DNA of 64,000 nucleotides from Xestospongia muta (taxonomy: Eukaryota > Porifera > Demospongiae > Haplosclerida > Petrosiidae). Below the pieces are notes generated by a model. That model did no database searches. It saw nothing but the letters and a program-made list of their open reading frames with translations, and was not told the origin of the DNA. Positions within the stretch are counted from its first letter, which is position 1. The number at the start of each line of letters is the position of its first letter. Positions 35,869 through 47,777 of the stretch are shown here, piece after piece. The position numbers and the translations under genes were made by a program. Where the stretch lies: NCBI GenBank assembly GCA_963693285.1, contig OY848919.1:5734136-5798135 (forward strand), written 5' to 3'.

Positions 35869-36397
35869 TACATTATTTGTTTTCAGAGACCATGTAAAAA
35901 AGGCAAACTGAATAATAATTAATTACAAAGAAAAATAGCATAAACAGAAGTAGACATGTTATATCCAATGTTCAGTAGGATTGGTCTAATAATAGTATAG
36001 TAACCACATGTGATATCTTCATATTAGGGATAATTAAGTCACAGAAAGTACTGCTGGTCATGACTCGTTTAGTCAACTTATTAGCCACTTACATACATCA
36101 CTGATTTATATATGGTGTGAATGTCTATAGTTTATTGGTCACCAAACTGTGTATTTTTGCTTAACAATAACAACTATTAAAAGTGAAATTATAAAATGCA
36201 GGGCACCAAAAAAATATGAAAAACTAAATTAAGTTTCTACCTTGTTAATTTTCTTGCCAATGCATCCTTACACTATTTTGGGAAAAAATAATTAATTGTA
36301 TATACATAATGATATTGATAATGTATTATTTTAATTTATAGTTATCATGATTTGTAACTAAATTATGGACACGTTTTATTCATCTTTTAAAATAATA
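35869..36397. other. Intergenic, nothing recognised
   Basis: AT-rich DNA between the mannanase relic and the 3' end of the next transporter. No coding text or clear repeat. Confidence 0.5.
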
Positions 36398-38016
36398 TCA
36401 TGCATTTATGCCATATTTCTGAATTAGTTGTCTTTCAGTATATTCTGTAATAATAACTCTCTCATTGATATCAGATAGTTCATTACGTTGTCTATAGTTG
36501 TATTTATATGCAGCAATAGTGAAAATAATAACTGAGGTTAAAACGACACCTGTCATAATAGCATAATACTCCCAGCAACATCCTAATGGTGAACTTGCCA
36601 GAGTTAGACGTACACAATAAATGCAATTGTTTATATACCATATCCCAATTAACAATCCTTGCATAGTACGAGGACCTTGAGCTAGAATAAACTCAATACT
36701 TGTGAGATGAACTAGCAAAATACAAACGCCATAAAACAACTGAGGAACAGCCATGATATAGAAAGGTAATGTGAGTACATCTGATTGTAGTTCATTTTCA
36801 AATGTTATGTTGTTGGTGATGGTCAAACACAAATCATTGTCAATTAAAGCATTTCTGATATCTCTAGTCATGAAATAACTTATAACAGTTGTCATTATAG
36901 ATTCTACTAATGCTGCCACTAGTCCAATCCATATACGTTTCAACATACTAGGAATGTAGTTAGAGAAGAAAGGAACTATTATAAATTGATGGAAAGGAAC
37001 AGCAAATACAATGACAAAGTAAGGAACTGCTAGAGGATATATCAAAAATAGATTTTCGATAAAACTATTTGGACCACCCATTAGAATTAAATATTGATCT
37101 AAGACTTTCGATTTACTCCCAACAAATCCATATCCAAAAGTTCCTATAACAATACTAAGTATGTAGAAAAAGCTTTTGACATCTTCTACTTGTACAGTAG
37201 TAAATGGTCCTCCATATCTCTCTTTACATAGATCAAGTCTTGAGGGAGGAAACTCTCCATATGTAAAGGCACTACGTCTCACCGGTTGTTTGTGAGTCCA
37301 GGCATATTTCAGGACTTTCCAGATTAGTTTGACAGGATTGTTGTGCTGAGCTGGCTCAATAACTAAGTGACGTTTGAAACAACGAAAACACAACATAGCA
37401 ATCATAACAATAAGTACACCAGAACCAAAAATAAAAGTGAAAGTAACATAAAATGTGTTTTTAAAAACAGTAGCTGTTATAATTGATGTTATTAACAATA
37501 TGAAAGCAAGTACAAAATGGCACATATATAAGAACCAATATACAAAACTACTTAACTCTTGAGACGGTGTAAACTGAAGTTGATCAGTACCAAATTGAAT
37601 CACATTAGATTCAAATATACCATAACCAAAAAAGTATGGAAAGGATGCAACTAAACATATACCAACTACAGCAATGCTATTTAAATGTACAAAATATAGA
37701 GTGACAAATGCAACACGGTGGTAAAGAATCCAACAAAAATTAATATTATTCCAACCAGTATGACTTTATATCTCATCCATTTCTCACCTAACAAACCAAG
37801 AAGAGGATAAGAGAGATAGTGAAGACTGACTACAGCATATATGACATATGAATAGTTATCAATGAAATTTGTTGAAAGACCTCCTGATAATATAACAGTA
37901 GTTGAGAGCAGAATACTTGTTGCCAGTACCACAAGAGCTCCTTTAGAACTAATGCAAATGTTCTTGTAGTTCATCTCAAGAATAGAGTGAGAACTGCAAA
38001 AACAACTCGAGCTCAT
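36398..38016 (-). pseudogene. POT/PTR transporter with a single-base frameshift
   Basis: The reverse strand starts with ATG at 38016 (MSSSCFCSSHSILEMN) and reads as a normal N-terminus. At about 37711 one A is missing (GCAACACGG against GCAAACACGG in the intact copy), which shifts the frame; the first part ends at 37681. The second part is open from just after the lesion to 36398 (401 codons from 37603) and holds QFGTDQLQF, SAFTYGEFPPSRLDL and AQGPRTMQGLLIGIWY. The acidic tail of the intact paralog is replaced by QKYGINA. Everything else is intact, so this may be a very young pseudogene, a polymorphism or a sequence error. Confidence 0.85.
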
Positions 38017-38479
38017 GGACCTACTATTGAGCACGTAGTTCTAAATATATATATGTACAATGAAAATGAAAAAATAACTTGTTAGTTTGAATTAACTGTG
38101 ATAATGGCAAGTAGTAGTTAAATAAACGTGAAGTCATTTTAACAGTTATTTGAAAGTATTTTAATGTAATAGATTGTCAATTTTCCATTGACATCACTAG
38201 CTGTGCAATGATTATGCTCTCAGTTAACGTTATTCATGATCCAATTTACAAAATTATTAACTAGACTAGTCACCAACACTCCCCCAGTTGGCTGTAACAC
38301 AAGAGAAATACACTAAGATGTAAAAAGAAAATCATTGAAGTCATAACTAGTAATGTACACTCACTAATTTACTTACTATAATGTATCTATTTTGAAACTA
38401 TCCCAAATAATGGTTCCTGGTACTAAACCATCTCTACCCTTAGTTAAGTCTTTAATTATATTGTCCTCATTCGTTGACT
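38017..38479. other. Duplicated 5' flank of the transporter
   Basis: Matches 49443-50240 with deletions. No gene seen. Confidence 0.55.
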
Positions 38480-38640
38480 AATGCAATGTTTTCTGTAAAA
38501 ATAGAACTGTTTACTTGCTTGTTTATTTGCTCTCAAACTTATAGTAACAACTGGTGCACTAAATGGAGTGATATACTATCCTTAGGTTGCTAACTGAGGT
38601 CTACTTGATGTGTTAAGATATCATTCATTGGAATTCATTG
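38480..38640 (+). pseudogene. Subfamily-4 multi-TM relic
   Basis: Encodes LFALKLIVTTGALNGVIYY and a degenerate following helix with a stop (TGA near 38597). It ends at a joint with reverse transporter DNA near 38640. Confidence 0.6.
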
Positions 38641-39343
38641 GAACACCAAATACAATGACAAGATAAGAAACTCCAAGAGAGTATATCTGTTGTAACTTAC
38701 TTTTTAGATTATTATTTCTGGTGACATTTTGTTTATATGATATAATTATATTTGTCATTTCCTGTCAGTCATGTATATAATCAATGAGTTGTGAATAGTT
38801 CGTCAGTTGTCGTTAGTTGTAGTTGTTGTTGTAGTTGTTCAAAGAAATATTATATTTGATTTTTGTTCAGTATCAAAAGAAACTATTGCTACCACTTTGG
38901 CTCTGGTTACAATAATATCAAAAATACATTTTCGATAAAACTACTTAGACTACCAATTAGAATTAAATATTGATTACAGATTTTAGATTTACTGTTAACA
39001 AATCCATATCCAAAGGTTCCTATAACAATACTAAGTATGTATAATAAGCTTTTGACATCCTCTACTTGAACAGTAGTAAATGGTTCTCCGTGTTTACATA
39101 AATCAATCTTGAGGGAGGAAACTCTCCATAAGTAAAGGCACTACGTCTAACTGGTTGTTTGCGAATCCAAGCATATTTCTGGACTTTCCAGATTAGTTTG
39201 ACAGGATTGTTGTGCTGAGCTGGCTCAATAAGCAAGTGACGTTTGAAACAACGAAAACACAAAACTCAAATCATAACAATAAGTACACCAGAATCAAAAA
39301 TGAAAGTGAAAGTAACATAAATTGTGTTTTTATAAATAGTAGC
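38641..39343 (-). pseudogene. POT/PTR transporter fragment split by a solo LTR
   Basis: The reverse strand carries RCFKRHLLIEPAQHNNPVKLIWK and RSAFTYGEFPPSRL (39262-39090), with frame damage in the next segment, then helix text down to 38915. The solo LTR interrupts, and 38641-38682 continues the same gene. It is joined to a subfamily-3 relic at ~39343, the same joint as at ~22804. Confidence 0.8.
38688..38914. mobile_element. Probable solo LTR, 227 bp
   Basis: The insertion starts TGTTGTAAC and ends GTTACAATA (one base from the perfect inverted end GTTACAACA). It is flanked by a 5-bp target duplication, ATATC (38683-38687 and 38915-38919). Comparison with intact transporter DNA shows that the flanks join exactly once it is removed. 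A TATATAATC near the middle could be the LTR promoter, and a GTAGTTGTTGTTGTAG run lies behind it. There is no coding region. Confidence 0.75.
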
Positions 39344-40085
39344 TTGGTTTTCCTCTGTGCCTTTACAATGGAATGACAGAGGTATGGAAAACTGGTCTCA
39401 GTTTACTATTTCTGCTCTATCTCTTGATAATAGTTGTTGTCTTCACTATACTTAATCATTGTTGTGTCAGATGTTCAATAGAATAGCTCACTCACAGTCC
39501 AAGTATATACTTGTTACTGTCATATATATCTTTTTTTTCAAAGTAGGTACTAGCTGTTATTAATGTCTTCACATCAGCTGACATTCACACTGCAAACATG
39601 ACTTACATTGTTTGGTATTGGAATGGGTCAGTAAAATATGGTGTTCAATCATATCTCTCAATTTTTTATGTTGTTAAGTACAAAGCAGTAAATTGTTTTA
39701 TAATATATGTGGTAGCATCACCAATTTAATAATGACACTATTCTTACATTTACAAGCTTATATTCAAAATATTCAAGAACAGACCAGTCAGTATACTGGA
39801 TTACTCAATGATGTTTAACTTGATCTTTATGTTTTGAGAACTTGATTTTTCTTATTCATTGTCAAAACACAATAATTGAAATAATATTCCTGTCAGTTAG
39901 CATTACAATTTTGTTTTTTTTGTTGGTTTTTTCTACCATGTTCTCTGGGTTAAAAGAAATGGTCCCTTTAATACAAGTATTCTTCAATTCATTTACTATA
40001 TAGAGAAAAGATCATTACTTAATGGGCAACAATGTTCTCAAATGCAGTGATTCTTTCTATTGTTCAGTCAAATTACAGTCATTAG
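39344..40085 (+). pseudogene. Subfamily-3 multi-TM relic
   Basis: Begins LGFPLCLYNGMTEVWKTGLS, then a decayed helix block, VWYWNGSVKYG-like text near 39615, and the tail remnant near 40040. Same layout as 22805-23545. Confidence 0.75.
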
Positions 40086-41230
40086 ATGATTTTTTTTCTG
40101 AAGGTAAGAAGAGGCAAAGCAATTATTTTCATAAATATTAAAATGATATTTTATTACTTGTTTATTTCATTATGTATATTTGTAACTAGTTTTGTTGATA
40201 TCAAGGGAATTATAGTAAATATATGTTTTAATTTATAGTGTTTTTGTAGACAATACTGTTTTGAGTCTTACAGGTTTCATTTTTATCATGTCAATAGACA
40301 TCATATTAATTTATTGTCCAGCAGAAAATGTTATAAGCCATAGTGATTATATAAACCTTGATAATAATGATTGAAATAAATGTTGGCATGACAGGTATTC
40401 ACACTTGCTACCTGAATAGCACAATACATATAATAACAAAGTACTAATGTGTGAACTTAATGGAATTATTTGTTCATATGTAGTGGTTGACTCTGTTCTA
40501 TGTAGCATAAATAAATGAAAAAACTGTTGTTTGATAGAAACATTTGTGAATATCGTATTTTATCCAAGTCACAATGTTTAAGGAACAAATCACTAAACTG
40601 ATCCATGTCCAGCCATTATATTATTTTTCATTAATATTTTACATGTACACAATTGCTATTACAGATCCACAATACTTGTTATTGATGGACAGTATTATGT
40701 TTTCATAACATTAATTTATGTTGACTTTCAATTTTCTTTGTAACTATTTGCTTACAACATGCAGTAGTCATATAGAGTGTGCATTGTTCTATGTGGTTAT
40801 TGAAAGTGACAAATAAATGTACTTACTCATTTTAGTTTTCTTTATTTATCTACATCACAGCCAATATTTTCTATTACAAATGCTATGCCAATGAACTTTC
40901 TGAATTATTTACTGCTATATACTAATCTGAACTGCAGGAATATATTGTTGTGGAGAACTGTATCATAGGAGATCTCAGTAACAATGACTACTCATCCATC
41001 CAGTAAATAATTTGATTATTAACATAAACTTATTTTATTCTTAACTCTCTAACATACCAATGAAATCATTCAGTCAACAATGTTTTCCTTTGATGATTAA
41101 CCTAAAATGTATAATTTTCATAAACATTTATTACCTGTTTTGATATATCTTTCTATTGTTGTCTTTGAGCTTTTCTTTATTTTGCTTAGTTGTTTATTTT
41201 CATAATTATTTACTATAAAACACTAACGAG
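40086..41230. repeat. Duplicated 5' flank of the 41.3-kb gene
   Basis: Partner of 23546-24755, with the un-inverted form of the 53-bp segment at about 40746-40798. No gene seen. Confidence 0.75.
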
Positions 41231-41239
41231 TATATATAG
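41231..41239 (+). promoter_or_regulatory. TATA box of the 41.3-kb gene
   Basis: TATATATAG lies 56 bp before the ATG at 41296, within the same conserved block as at 24756 and 22083. Confidence 0.7.
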
Positions 41240-41295
41240 AGTAGATAGTAAACAGACAAACTCTAGAAACAATCGAAGCTTAAAGCTACATTGTC

Positions 41296-44200
41296 ATGTT
41301 ACATATATTCTTTTACATTTTGCCAATTCTCTTTTCTTGCTTAATGCGATGTAGTGGAAATAGTAATCATATCTTTCCAGTTAATTCATCCTCTGATTTA
41401 GAGCAGTACCTGTGTAACACAACATGGTCCTCTCAATACCTTGTGTTCTTATTAAACAGTTCTGTTAACTTCACCATTTCTCCTGGTGAATTCTGTCAAG
41501 TGGCAACTCAACAAAGAAGCATAATTGAAATACGCAGTAATTCTTCCACAGAATCAGCAAATATAACATGTGTTCATAATGATACAAGGCAGACATATCC
41601 ACAGTCAAGACGAGGTCTAGTTTTCTTCAACTCTCAAGTGACTCTTAAACATTTGGTGATTAAGAATTGTGGTACATATCTCACTACTATACAAGATACT
41701 GCAATCACTGACTATCTCAATAGTTCATCTCTGTATTACACTTCATCTCATGCTGCTGCTTTAGTCTTTGTTCATTGTCAGGTCAATATAACTCGAGTTA
41801 ACATTTACTACTCATATGGGTTTGCTATGGTTGGTGTAAATTTATATAACTCTACTATTGATAGTGTTAGTATGTCTTATTCATCATATAGTCTTGAAAT
41901 TTACCAAACTAACAAGCAGAGTATTGGAAGTGGCTTTCTTCTTCATTACATGGATATTAACAATGCTTTGCAAGAAAAGAACAGTATTGAACAGATATAT
42001 AATATGCGTATTAGTGATGCTGCATTCTTTTATAACTATGATCTCAACACTCATTCTTGCATTACTAATACCTACCACAACAAATATTCATCATCTTTTG
42101 GTGGTTTCAATCCTATAGTCAATGCAGCCGGGCTAACAATACTTTACACACAACAGAATACTAGTGGTCAGGTGTCAGTTTATATAACTGAGTCACATTT
42201 TGTTTATAATACTGGTAGTTTTGCAGGTGGTATGTTTATTTTACAATATCACACCTTTGCTTTCACTTATACAGCAATTACCAATACAGTATTCAGACAT
42301 AACATTAACTTTGAGCACTGTCATGGAGCAGCTGTTGTGTTTTATTGGTATTCATTATCTCAATCTAAATATGAAAGAAGATTAACACCACTTTATTTTT
42401 TTAACACATCATTTTTAAACCACGAAGGCATTGACAACTGGCCAATAAGCAATTTGGACTATGGAGCTGTCTATATTGGTATTGTCAATCATGGACTATT
42501 TCATCTTAATATTCTTTTTATTAGATGTACATTTTCAAAAAATCTTGTTGCAAACACTGGAGCTTGTTTATATGCTACAGTCTATGAGTTTGCTGACAAT
42601 ACAGGTGATGTCTCTATTACATTGGACAGTACTAATGCGACAGAGAATTCTCAATATATTAGAATCCCACTTGTATCATCAGCTGGTATTTTTTATTTCC
42701 AAAGAATTGCTAGAGTTGGCATCACTGGGACATCTATCTTCAGTAACAATTATGGATCAGTTATAAGTTCTAAAGACTCAAATGTCTATCTATCTGGTAA
42801 TTTAACTTTTAATAATAATCACGCCACAAATGGCCCTGCAATTCTTCTCGTAGGCAGCTGCCAATTACATTTTATGAGGGGAGTTATAACAAAGTTTACT
42901 AATAATTGGGCTGAGTTAATGGGAGGAGCTATACATGCTAGAGGTGATGGAAAGTGCGTCATACACATTGATTCAAATGTTGAACAAATAATGTTCTCAG
43001 ACAATGAAGCAAGAAGAGCTGGAATATCAATATATGCAGAGCCTATATTCTCATGTTATATCAACAACTCAGAAAGTCTTAAATCTCCTAATGAAACAAT
43101 GGAATATTATTATCAACACTTCAATTTTATTAAAACAAAATCAAATTCGTCTTCTTTGCTTCAGTTTTCAACTATTCCACAAACACTAACAGAAGGTAGT
43201 GATATACAACCACCTCTACAAATATATCCAGGAGAGGAAATTTATTACTGTATTTCAGCTGTTGATGCTCTCGGTAGAAAAGTTTATTCTACCATAGCAA
43301 TTGATATTGTTAGAAATTATTCTCAACATAATATTCCTAAAACAACCAAAGTCTGGTTGTCTTTTGATGACCAAGAACAATTGATACAAGAAGGCAAAAA
43401 TTGCACAACAATTAGCATGATTGTTCATACAAATAACAACAGTATTATTATATCTGGAATGATTGTATTCTCTCTGTCCACACAACCAGCAATTTTAACA
43501 AAAAGTGTCAAAATTCATCCATGTCCACTGGGATTTGATTTAAATAAAACAACGGGAGTCTGTGGACTTTCATCTTCATTTGATAACTTGAGAAAACATC
43601 ATCACCTTACATTCCCCATTCTTGGTAATGTGAGTAGTCAGACAATAACAAGACTTTTCACATTTCTCACTTGGGCAGGAATAATAGAATATGAGAACAA
43701 AACAAAGACACAATTTGGTGTATCTTTAGCTTGTCCAATTGGATATTGTAATAGCAATCACACACTACCTTACTTCTACAGTGGTGACTTATCATCTAAT
43801 AAAAGCTTTAAATTGTCTGATGGTATCACTGACTATCATCCACCATTGTGTTTATATCAACGTGAAGGAACATTATGTGGTAGATGTAGTGAGGGATTAA
43901 GTGTGGTATTTGGGTCTACAGAATGTCAACATTGTAGCAATGCTTGGATAACATCAGTAAGTATTTATCTAGTCATTGGCCCACTTCTTATTTACCTGTT
44001 ATATGCTCTTAAACTTACATTAACAAGTGGTACACTGAATGGAATTATTTTCTATGCTCAGGCTGCTAATTGTGGTTTACTTGACATGTTAAGATATCAC
44101 TACTTTAAATCTTCAATTGATCGATTATCAGGATTTGCTATATTTATTATCCATGTTTTGAATCTTGAGACATACTATCCTAGATGTTTTTACAATGGAA

Positions 44201-45162
44201 TGACAGAGTTATGGAAAACTAGCCTACAATTTGTGTTTCCGCTTTATCTTCTGACAATAATCATTGTCCTGATTATCCTCAGTCGTTTTTCAACAAAGCT
44301 TTCCAATAGAATAGCTCATTCGTCAGTTCAAGTACTGGTTACTGTTGTACACCTCTCTTTCTCAAAACTACTCCTTCAATTGATCAATGTAATGACATAT
44401 GCTGAGGTTTACACATCCAGTGATGTACATTATGTTTGGTATTTAGATGGTACTGTCAAATATGGAGGATACTCTCATCGTATACTAATGATAGTGACTC
44501 TGATAGTAGTTCTTGGTCTATTGTTACCATATGTACTTCTACTTCTATTTGCTAAACCACTTAGACCACTAGCATGTACCAATAAATACTTACGACCTCT
44601 TCTAGAAGCTATTCATGCTCCTTATAAAGAAGGTAAACAATATTGGTTTACATTACGTCTTCTGTTACTATGTGCTATGTATGGTGTATATGCCAAATAT
44701 AGAGCTACTGATCTTTATTCTCTCTTTTTTTCAACAAATCTAATGTTGGTAATTTTTTTGGTCTTTCAAGCATATATCAAACCATTTAGAAGTAAATTAA
44801 TCAATCTTCTTGATAGTGGTTTGGTGATGAATATAACACTTATTTACCTCACTTATTACTATCTTTTTTCCAAGGATTCATTAATTATAAAAATAATCTA
44901 CTTTTCTTCTGTGTTTGTGACATTTGTTACATTAGTGATGGTCATTGTATATCATGTACTCTGGGTTTGCAGAAAGCTTAACATTGTAAAAAGATGGTTT
45001 GAAAGCATATGTGAGAAATGTTATCTGTCGTACATGAAAGTCTCATCATTATTTACTCATAAAAAAACTAACAAACAACCACTATTTACAGATATCAGTG
45101 GCTCATTTTATGGTTCTTGCTCAGAGTTTAGAGAACCTGTCCTAGGACACTGCAGTGATTGA
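41296..45162 (+). CDS. Beta-helix / Cys-rich / multi-TM surface protein, paralog D (1288 aa, complete)
   Basis: Best full-length example of the family, single exon. Signal peptide about 1-21; beta-helix ectodomain to ~575 with the repeats LTFNNNHATNGPAI, FTNNWAELMGGAIHARG and FSDNEARRAGISIYAEP; beta-rich domain ~580-800 (YPGEEIYYCIS, PCPLGF near 741); Cys neck CPIGYC near 813 and LCGRCSEGLS near 860. Helix-rich block ~882-1223: candidate helices start at WITSVSIYL, GTLNGIIFYAQ, GFAIFIIHVLN, FVFPLYLLTIIIV, VQVLVTVVHLS, ILMIVTLIVVLG, RLLLLCAMYG, LFFSTNLMLVIF, NITLIYLTYYYLF and SSVFVTFVTLVMV. The loop LEAIHAPYKEGKQYWF is nearly invariant even in pseudogenes. The tail is ~65 residues, ending FREPVLGHCSD. 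The fold suggests a surface receptor or adhesion molecule; no enzyme or known channel motif is seen. This is the only complete copy in the window without an internal lesion. Confidence 0.92.
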   Translation: MLHIFFYILPILFSCLMRCSGNSNHIFPVNSSSDLEQYLCNTTWSSQYLVFLLNSSVNFTISPGEFCQVATQQRSIIEIRSNSSTESANITCVHNDTRQTYPQSRRGLVFFNSQVTLKHLVIKNCGTYLTTIQDTAITDYLNSSSLYYTSSHAAALVFVHCQVNITRVNIYYSYGFAMVGVNLYNSTIDSVSMSYSSYSLEIYQTNKQSIGSGFLLHYMDINNALQEKNSIEQIYNMRISDAAFFYNYDLNTHSCITNTYHNKYSSSFGGFNPIVNAAGLTILYTQQNTSGQVSVYITESHFVYNTGSFAGGMFILQYHTFAFTYTAITNTVFRHNINFEHCHGAAVVFYWYSLSQSKYERRLTPLYFFNTSFLNHEGIDNWPISNLDYGAVYIGIVNHGLFHLNILFIRCTFSKNLVANTGACLYATVYEFADNTGDVSITLDSTNATENSQYIRIPLVSSAGIFYFQRIARVGITGTSIFSNNYGSVISSKDSNVYLSGNLTFNNNHATNGPAILLVGSCQLHFMRGVITKFTNNWAELMGGAIHARGDGKCVIHIDSNVEQIMFSDNEARRAGISIYAEPIFSCYINNSESLKSPNETMEYYYQHFNFIKTKSNSSSLLQFSTIPQTLTEGSDIQPPLQIYPGEEIYYCISAVDALGRKVYSTIAIDIVRNYSQHNIPKTTKVWLSFDDQEQLIQEGKNCTTISMIVHTNNNSIIISGMIVFSLSTQPAILTKSVKIHPCPLGFDLNKTTGVCGLSSSFDNLRKHHHLTFPILGNVSSQTITRLFTFLTWAGIIEYENKTKTQFGVSLACPIGYCNSNHTLPYFYSGDLSSNKSFKLSDGITDYHPPLCLYQREGTLCGRCSEGLSVVFGSTECQHCSNAWITSVSIYLVIGPLLIYLLYALKLTLTSGTLNGIIFYAQAANCGLLDMLRYHYFKSSIDRLSGFAIFIIHVLNLETYYPRCFYNGMTELWKTSLQFVFPLYLLTIIIVLIILSRFSTKLSNRIAHSSVQVLVTVVHLSFSKLLLQLINVMTYAEVYTSSDVHYVWYLDGTVKYGGYSHRILMIVTLIVVLGLLLPYVLLLLFAKPLRPLACTNKYLRPLLEAIHAPYKEGKQYWFTLRLLLLCAMYGVYAKYRATDLYSLFFSTNLMLVIFLVFQAYIKPFRSKLINLLDSGLVMNITLIYLTYYYLFSKDSLIIKIIYFSSVFVTFVTLVMVIVYHVLWVCRKLNIVKRWFESICEKCYLSYMKVSSLFTHKKTNKQPLFTDISGSFYGSCSEFREPVLGHCSD

Positions 45163-47777
45163 ACTAAACAAGTTTTAAGTGTGTATATTATAAACAAGTT
45201 GCCTTTGTGTGTATGTGTGTGCCTATATGAGTATATATGTATGTATGGTATGTTTTGTTTGTATGTATTATCATTATTTTTAGAAAATACTTTATATTTT
45301 ATGTGTAAAAAGTTGGAAAAAATTACTGAAAAAATGTTGCATATGTAATTAATGCCATATCATAATACATAATCATAACATAATCATATGATTGAAATAG
45401 CTCCCAATAGTTAGTTTTGGCCATTAAAATTATAGAATAAACTATTCCTATACTTTACATATTATGCTCACTTGTACAATGTTGTACACTGATGTAATCC
45501 ATGCATATCCCAAAATTAACTATATGTAACAAAATATGGAGTTCTGGTTCTATTAGATGTATTAACTCCAACTATATCACAATTTCCTGGAGTAAATATT
45601 TCACTAGATTAGTCTCTATCATGTTATATTAACAAACTCTATTGACTTCCATTAAATGGTGTCCCTGTTTGATGTCTCAATTCAATATCCACTTTGATAC
45701 TGTAGCGATTTTTTCATAGTTCTACAAGTAATGATATATACAGTACAAATAATATGACTTTAATGTGAAAATTAGCACAATATTTTAACATCTGATTTGT
45801 AATTTGCTAGAACATTATGGAATCCAAAAGTCATGGGAATTATTCACTCTATAATTTGTTCGTTTGTAATAGTATTTCATACCAAATAATTATATAGAGG
45901 GTAATTCAGATGAATTTTAGATTCCATTGTAATCCATCAATCTAAAATAGTTGTTTAAAATAACTGAAAAAATTAGATCATTGACTAATACAATGTTTTT
46001 CTGTAAGAATAAAACTGTTTACTTGTTATTTGCTCTCAGACTTATAGTAACAACTGATAAACTAAATGGAATGATATGAGATGTGAATTACTATGTTTTT
46101 ATCATTGTGTTGGTCTATTATCCTTTTACTTAATTTGGTAATATATTGTTGAATAGTGTTACTGGACAACAGGGGAGTGTTATGATGCTAATATTTAAGT
46201 ATATCTTTTGAAGTTAATAACTTTGTATTTCCTATACTCTGAAATGAACAAAGGACATATCTCTTTTTTAAGAACATCTTTCACTAAACTTGTTTCTTTT
46301 GCTTTTTGCATTACTGATAAATGATCTCAAGGCGTTGCATACATATATCGATGCATATTATTATTTGTATCTAAAATGCTAATAGTCATAGCTACTTAAA
46401 TTAGTTCTTGAAACTCAAGCAAAGTTGAATTTATCTTGTCAATATTTCATTGGCAGCAAATAATAAAACTAACAAAACATGAAGTACCGAAAGTTATAAA
46501 ACATTTTGAAATCTCGTAACATAAATGTCATGACATTTTTATAAAGTTAGATGTATTAAGTAGTATTACCTAAACATATTAATTATTCCACTCCCACAGT
46601 CAAACTAAATGTATTGGTCAGACAGAAAAGTCATAGAATCCTACATATGGTTTATGTTTTAAAGCATTGTGTAGATTAATTTATTACACAACAAAGTATG
46701 GTTTTTTTGGACTACAGGAACTTTCCAAAAGAAACATGTAGTCTTTATATAGTCTTCATTTTTACAACCCTTACTCCATATTTCATCACTTATTAATACA
46801 TCTGTTGTTAACATGGAAATATTGACAATTACTACATTTATTTTCAAACTGAAAAACAAAGCAAAATAGTAGAAAACTAAACCAATGACACAAATAAGTA
46901 GTCTCTTGTACCCACAACTTGTTATTAAAACTAATTAAATCATGTAAAAGTGATACAAAATTATTAAAGCTTATATTGCATATGTAATATTTCTCTGTCG
47001 AACTGGTATCACAATAGACTGGTTCAAATGTTTTATGGTTTAAAATAGATGTTAGTACTACATGATAATGATTGTACAATTCATATTACAAACACTCTCA
47101 TTCATTTGCTATCAAGGCACACAATGACAAAAAATAATTAGGTGTTCCTATTTTCCATAGATAAAAGTAACAATCTAATAAACCATAGTTCAATCCTAAT
47201 ATAAACCTTGTTTGTGTTCACAAACGAGGGTTGGACTCTCCTGTAAGATTAAATAGAGTTCTGCTAATGTGTAAAATGTACTGTAACAAGTCTAGTGCTA
47301 CACCAAGACATTTTATGTGAAGAAATCAAGAAGGTGTATTTATAATTACATCTAATTTTCTTTTTTCATAATAATACTATACTCACACAGTTACATACAA
47401 AACGAGTAAATAAAGATATTTGTAAAGTAAACACTAAATATGTCAAGATTAAATAAGTTATTAATGTTGCATGAAAATGCTGTAAATATATTATTTTAAG
47501 GATCCAAATTTGACATAGGGATCAGAGTCCTTTTGTCACAATGCTATAGGCATCTTGACTAAAAGCATGTGCAATAATTTATCAAAATTATAAAAAGTAG
47601 AATAAACTGTATATAAACAAAGTATGCTCAATTATACATATTCATGAACATGCATACATAAATTTAGTTTCTTGTAATTATCTATACATAATTCAAATCA
47701 GTTGTAGATATTGAATTATTCATATTATATGAAACTGTATCTGAATAAAATTATTGTGCATGAAAGCTGCAAATGTT
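45163..47777. other. Intergenic, duplicated flank with small relics
   Basis: Bases 45165-46010 match the flank of paralog B. Bases 46010-46080 are a subfamily-4 relic (LFALRLIVTTDKLNGM). Bases 46110-46600 match 17430-17930, and 46600-47480 match 15035-15900 and 29255-30120 distantly. Short reverse frames at 46659-47079 have no recognisable product and are broken in the other copies. Bases 47480-47777 are the transporter 3' flank. Confidence 0.6.
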
